A stretch of DNA of 44,458 nt from positions 541,940-586,397 of the forward strand of contig BFEA01000691.1 in the NCBI GenBank assembly GCA_003427395.1, written 5' to 3'. A program made the position numbers and the translations under genes. The notes beneath the pieces were generated by a model. That model was not told where the DNA came from and did not search any database. It saw nothing but the letters and a program-made list of their open reading frames with translations. Shown piece by piece: positions 41,338-44,458 of this stretch (the first letter of the stretch is position 1; every line of letters begins with the position of its first letter). The DNA comes from Chara braunii (lineage: Eukaryota; Streptophyta; Charophyceae; Charales; Characeae).

Positions 41338-42650
41338 ACCTCACGCCCCCTCGCAGCTTCCCATACGGGGTCGCCGATCAGAGTTCTAGGAGAGGCGTGG
41401 CCGAGGATTTTTGGCCGTAAGGGTTGAGTCCCCCGGACGGAACGGGAGGCTCTCGTTTCTTGACCGAGGTTTTTCTCGGAGTCGAACTGTTGTCGCGAAG
41501 ACCCGCAGGGGTCGGATTACTCCGAAACGATCAAATCAGAACGGTTTCAGTGAAAATGAATTGCCATCGTGCATCGGGACGGGAAAAGGCATCAAGGGGA
41601 GGAGGCCATGGCGGCAGACGACAAAAACTCCGGCGTCGTGGGTTCCGGGGATAGATGGTGGGTTCGAAGCCTTCAGGCCTCGTCATCGGCCCCACGAAGT
41701 GGCCGAACCCTCGGGTCTTTTGCTGTAGAGGTGGTTGGTTCGAGGACTTCAAGCCTCGGCGTCGGACTCATAGAGCCCGCGCGAAAGTTTCCGGGAGGGT
41801 AGAGCGGCGGGAGGACCCGCCAGCATCTGAATTCGAAATTGCGTGGGCAGCGCCCCCGCACTACGGGAAGGCTCGGGGAAACGCGTCGCTCCCTCGTAAC
41901 CCAGGACCAGCCGTCGCCACGAACACGAGTCCCCCCTGGCGACACCAGCGACAATCAAACTGCGGTCGCCACGCGGTGTGAGCGGCCGACCAGGGCAACA
42001 CCGTTAAACCCATATAAGGCAATATTAGAGTCGGGGAATCAAAGTGATCAATCAACACAAACCCGTTCCCCCTTATCTCACAAGCCTGAGGCGGGTCTTG
42101 CCAACACACTTGCTCCNTCCGCCTCAGCGCGCGCCGTACGTCCGCATCGCAGTAGACGCTGTCGTCATCTGTGATGGGAAAGGTCGGTAGCGAAATGAGA
42201 CGATCGGAGGTACGTGGTGAACACGGGAAAGATCCCGCGTTCCCGGTCATCCGAACCAACACTGAATCCATACAACAAACGTCGCAACTCTTCTCTCTCG
42301 AAAGTGGGTGCGTAGGGGGAGGATGACGAAATCTAAGCTTTCTCCCCTTGGCGGGCGCGTCGACCGTCCGCGCGGACGCAGGCGGTTGACGTCACCGGTA
42401 TGGGGACGAGAAACTCTAAAAGGCGATGACTGTTAGTTCAAGAGAAAGGCGATCGAAAAGGGAGAGAGAGAGAGTAACGCCAAGCTCGGGAGCGCAGGAA
42501 AGGCCGCGGAGGGGAGGGGAACAACCGGATCAACACACTCATACTCCTAAGCAGCCGGTCCCCCAGTTCAGTTTCCCCATCCCCGCCCGGACGAGTACAT
42601 ACACACATACATGCATGCAATCAACAACCCATTGTCAAGACATCTAATCA

Positions 42651-42844
42651 TCCATGGACCTTCGACGTCACTCATGCGCATAACCAGCTCCCATCACTCG
42701 GGGCTTCACACACACGACATGCATAGACCTGTCTCTTATACACATCTAGATGTGTATAAGAGACAGTCCATGGACCTTCGACGTCACTCATGCGCATAAC
42801 CAGCTCCCATCACTCGGGGCTTCACACACACGACATGCATAGAC
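42651..42844. other. Assembly artefact: mate-pair adapter plus 78-bp duplication
   Basis: The complete junction adapter, CTGTCTCTTATACACATCT followed by AGATGTGTATAAGAGACAG, occupies 42729-42766. The 78 bases before it (42651-42728) are repeated exactly after it (42767-42844). The other LTR has this segment once and no adapter. Translation across it gives the well-known contaminant peptide VSYTHLDVYKRQ. Confidence 0.99.
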
Positions 42845-43164
42845 AAAGCAGCAATGGAGATAAAAGTGAGTCCTTCTTGTACACAAAAAATTCAATTAAC
42901 TGCTGCCCCCAGGCGCAGCCTTCAAAACTTCCCAAGACCACCGACCACCATAGCCACAAGGCCCTGCCGCGGCCGGCGTCCAATCCCCACCACTGCTCAG
43001 TCCCTCCGACTGCTTCGCCCCGAGACTACCGCGGGGTCCACCCCATGTCGTCACTCCGCCCGTCCTTGGGCTCGTCGAGCCTGTTCACCGCCGCTGACTC
43101 TCGCGCATAGCTCGCGCAGCATTGCAGCCGAGATCAAAGAGAGGGAGAGGAGAGGGTTGCGCAA

Positions 43165-43171
43165 ATTTATA
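43165..43171 (-). promoter_or_regulatory. LTR TATA box (5' LTR copy, element promoter)
   Basis: Minus-strand CTATAAATTTGCGCAA in the 5' LTR, the copy that would drive element RNA. It is conserved with the 3' LTR copy. Confidence 0.6.
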
Positions 43172-43760
43172 GCGCGGGAGGTGGCGGGTTAACAGCACGA
43201 GGTGCGGGCAGCGCAGGGTGTAGATGAGCAGGACAGGAGAAAGAGGTGGGGAGTTAGAGGGTTCGATCCGCGGGATTGCATGGCTACGTGATTGGGGTGT
43301 TTGTCCAAGTGGTGCGTGATTTCCCGCTTTCCATATTGATCCGAGCATCCCAACTATGCAGCCAATCACTTCGCGGAGGAAGACGGGGTAAGGATCAAGC
43401 TGGGCGTAGGGGAAGACGAAGAGTCTTGCATGGGGAAAACGCGCGCAGCAAGAAGGGAAGATGGCGCGAGGATGAAAAGCAAGAAACGAGGATGCGAGAC
43501 GTGCGAAGAAACCAGAGCTTAGGCGCGTGCGCAAAAATTCAAAAAGTCCCAACGGCACCCGTTTCTTAGTTTTCATACCGCGGCCGCTATTCGCCCGCGG
43601 GAGTTATTAACCAAACAGAATGAAAAAGCCGTTTTAAAAAGAAAACAAAAGCAAAAAGAAAGAAAAACCCCTTTCTATCTGCATCCATATTTCGGGGCTT
43701 CCGCGGGATTTTTCCTCAGGGATACGGCAAGCCGCGCGGTACGGATCTGAGCTTATCACA

Positions 43761-44235
43761 GGCCTATGGGCAACCTCGGCGAAGTGACCTAGACAAATTA
43801 AATTCCTCTGATAATTTCCCATTTACTATGAACCTGGATGAGGTCCCTGCGAGCATTGCCTTCACCCATCTGCAGAAGCCTTGACCAAAGCCCAACTTCT
43901 TCAGGGAGGTAAAAACAAAAGCCCACCCTACTTTGTCATAGGCTTTCTCCATATCAAGTAATAAGACTGCCACTTCCCTTTTTTCTTTGCTGATTACTTC
44001 CAAGGCTTGTATCGTTGTTAGGATATTGTCAAAAATTGACCTACTTTTGACAAATGCCCCCTGTTCCCCACCTATCAGATTCGGAAGGAGGTCAGCCAGG
44101 CGTAATGCAAGGGTTTTAGCCAAGAGTTTATACACTACATTTAAAACCGATATCGGTCTGTAGTTCGTTACCTCTTTCTTATCTCCTTTTTTGTACAACC
44201 GGGAGATAACACCTTGAGTTACAGCAGTGCCGTAC
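43761..44235 (-). pseudogene. LINE B ORF2, start of surviving RT part
   Basis: From about 44235 the minus strand reads QGVISRLYKKGDKKEV, RPISVLNVVYKLLAKTLALR, GEQGAFVKSRSIFDNILTTI, LLLDMEKAYDKVGWAF (first catalytic Asp) and SLRRGCP, then a TAG exactly where gypsy element 2 enters. The phase resumes at 30561. Similarity to LINE A begins only at the QGVIS block, so the copy is 5'-truncated in the RT finger region; endonuclease and ORF1 are missing. Confidence 0.9.
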
Positions 44236-44458
44236 CCCCGTTCGCCGTTCACGGGGTCTGTGACCGGAGACCGGTCATGGAGTTCACCAGTGTAACCGTA
44301 TTAACGCGCTGCAGCGCGCGCTTAAAGACCCTCGCGCCGCGCTCAAACGCGCTCAAAGCGCTTTTGGGCACGCGCGCGCGTGCGCCACGGGGTTGCGCGT
44401 GGGCAGCGGACGCCCTAGGGCCATTTCCACGCAAAAAAAAAAAAAATTGTGCACAGGG
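44236..44458. other. GC-rich sequence beyond LINE B 5' end
   Basis: No gene is seen. It holds the inverted repeat TGACCGG-AGA-CCGGTCA (44261-44277), the 14-bp palindrome CGCGCTGCAGCGCG (44305-44318), many GCGC words, and a 14-base A-run near the window end. The style resembles 15430-15520. Confidence 0.45.

Larger units (their letters stand above)
30562..43760 (-). mobile_element. Ty3/gypsy LTR retrotransposon (element 2), nested in LINE B
   Basis: 13.2 kb. The outer ends are TGTGATA (30562) and TATCACA (43754-43760), flanked on both sides by GGCC (30558-30561 and 43761-43764), a 4-base target duplication. The two LTRs of about 2.3 kb are direct repeats. Internal coding is on the minus strand: gag, protease, RT, RNase H, a PHD-like finger, integrase, then an extra frame. 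Integrase downstream of RNase H marks it as Ty3/gypsy; there is no chromodomain after the integrase. Multiple stops and frameshifts, one 110-base N gap and an adapter artefact in the right LTR are present. Confidence 0.93.
41332..43760 (-). repeat. 5' LTR of gypsy element 2
   Basis: 2429 bp as assembled. Removing the 116-bp artefact (42729-42844) leaves 2313 bp, against 2315 bp for the matching part of the other LTR. The outer end is TATCACA (43760). The inner edge does not show the expected TGTGATACG: similarity starts at ATAC/CAACC (41332-41340). One N at 42117. Confidence 0.92.

Noticed and set aside
42611-42799. Small frame containing VSYTHLDVYKRQ
   Set aside because: This peptide is translated adapter sequence, a known contaminant in protein databases.
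1-44458. CRISPR array, operon or bacterial features
   Set aside because: No regularly spaced repeats with unique spacers; gene content is eukaryotic retroelements.

Overview
This window looks like transposon-rich nuclear DNA of a green plant-lineage eukaryote. The evidence is two non-LTR retrotransposons (LINEs) of plant type, with an ORF1 zinc knuckle, an APE endonuclease, an RT and a C-terminal zf-RVT finger. There are also two Ty3/gypsy elements, microsatellites, an assembly gap, and a small secreted-protein gene with a plant-like start context. I see no bacterial, organellar or viral gene organisation. A charophyte alga such as Chara would fit, but that is a guess from element style, not proof.

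Layout. 1-9.2 kb: low-complexity tracts, a possible tRNA-derived SINE head, two unidentified minus-strand frames (1971-2519, 3139-3429) separated by a degenerate minisatellite, and long stretches without convincing genes. 9.2-9.7 kb: an Arg/Gly-rich plus-strand frame. 10-11.5 kb: tandem repeats. 11.9-14.2 kb: a decayed, 5'-truncated gypsy pol on the minus strand. 14.8-16.3 kb: a small ORF with seven pentapeptide repeats, an acidic relic and two strong hairpins. 16.45-23.99 kb: LINE A, close to full length, plus strand, poly-A tailed, with stops and frameshifts. 24-27.9 kb: microsatellites, a 79-bp retro-insertion with its own target duplication, and the best host gene candidate (25688-25987, minus, 8-cysteine secreted protein).

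27.87-44.24 kb is one nested structure. LINE B (minus strand, 5'-truncated) is split inside its reverse transcriptase by a 13.2-kb gypsy element at 30562-43760. That element has about 2.3-kb LTRs ending TGTGATA/TATCACA and a GGCC target duplication. Its minus-strand internal order is gag (zinc knuckle), protease, RT, RNase H, a PHD-like C4HC3 finger, integrase, then an extra about 650-codon frame of unknown function that overlaps the integrase end by 53 bp. All coding parts carry stops or frameshifts, so this copy is probably non-autonomous now.

Two spots (22203-22458 and 42651-42844) are library artefacts: a Nextera mate-pair junction adapter with duplicated flanks. They should not be read as biology.
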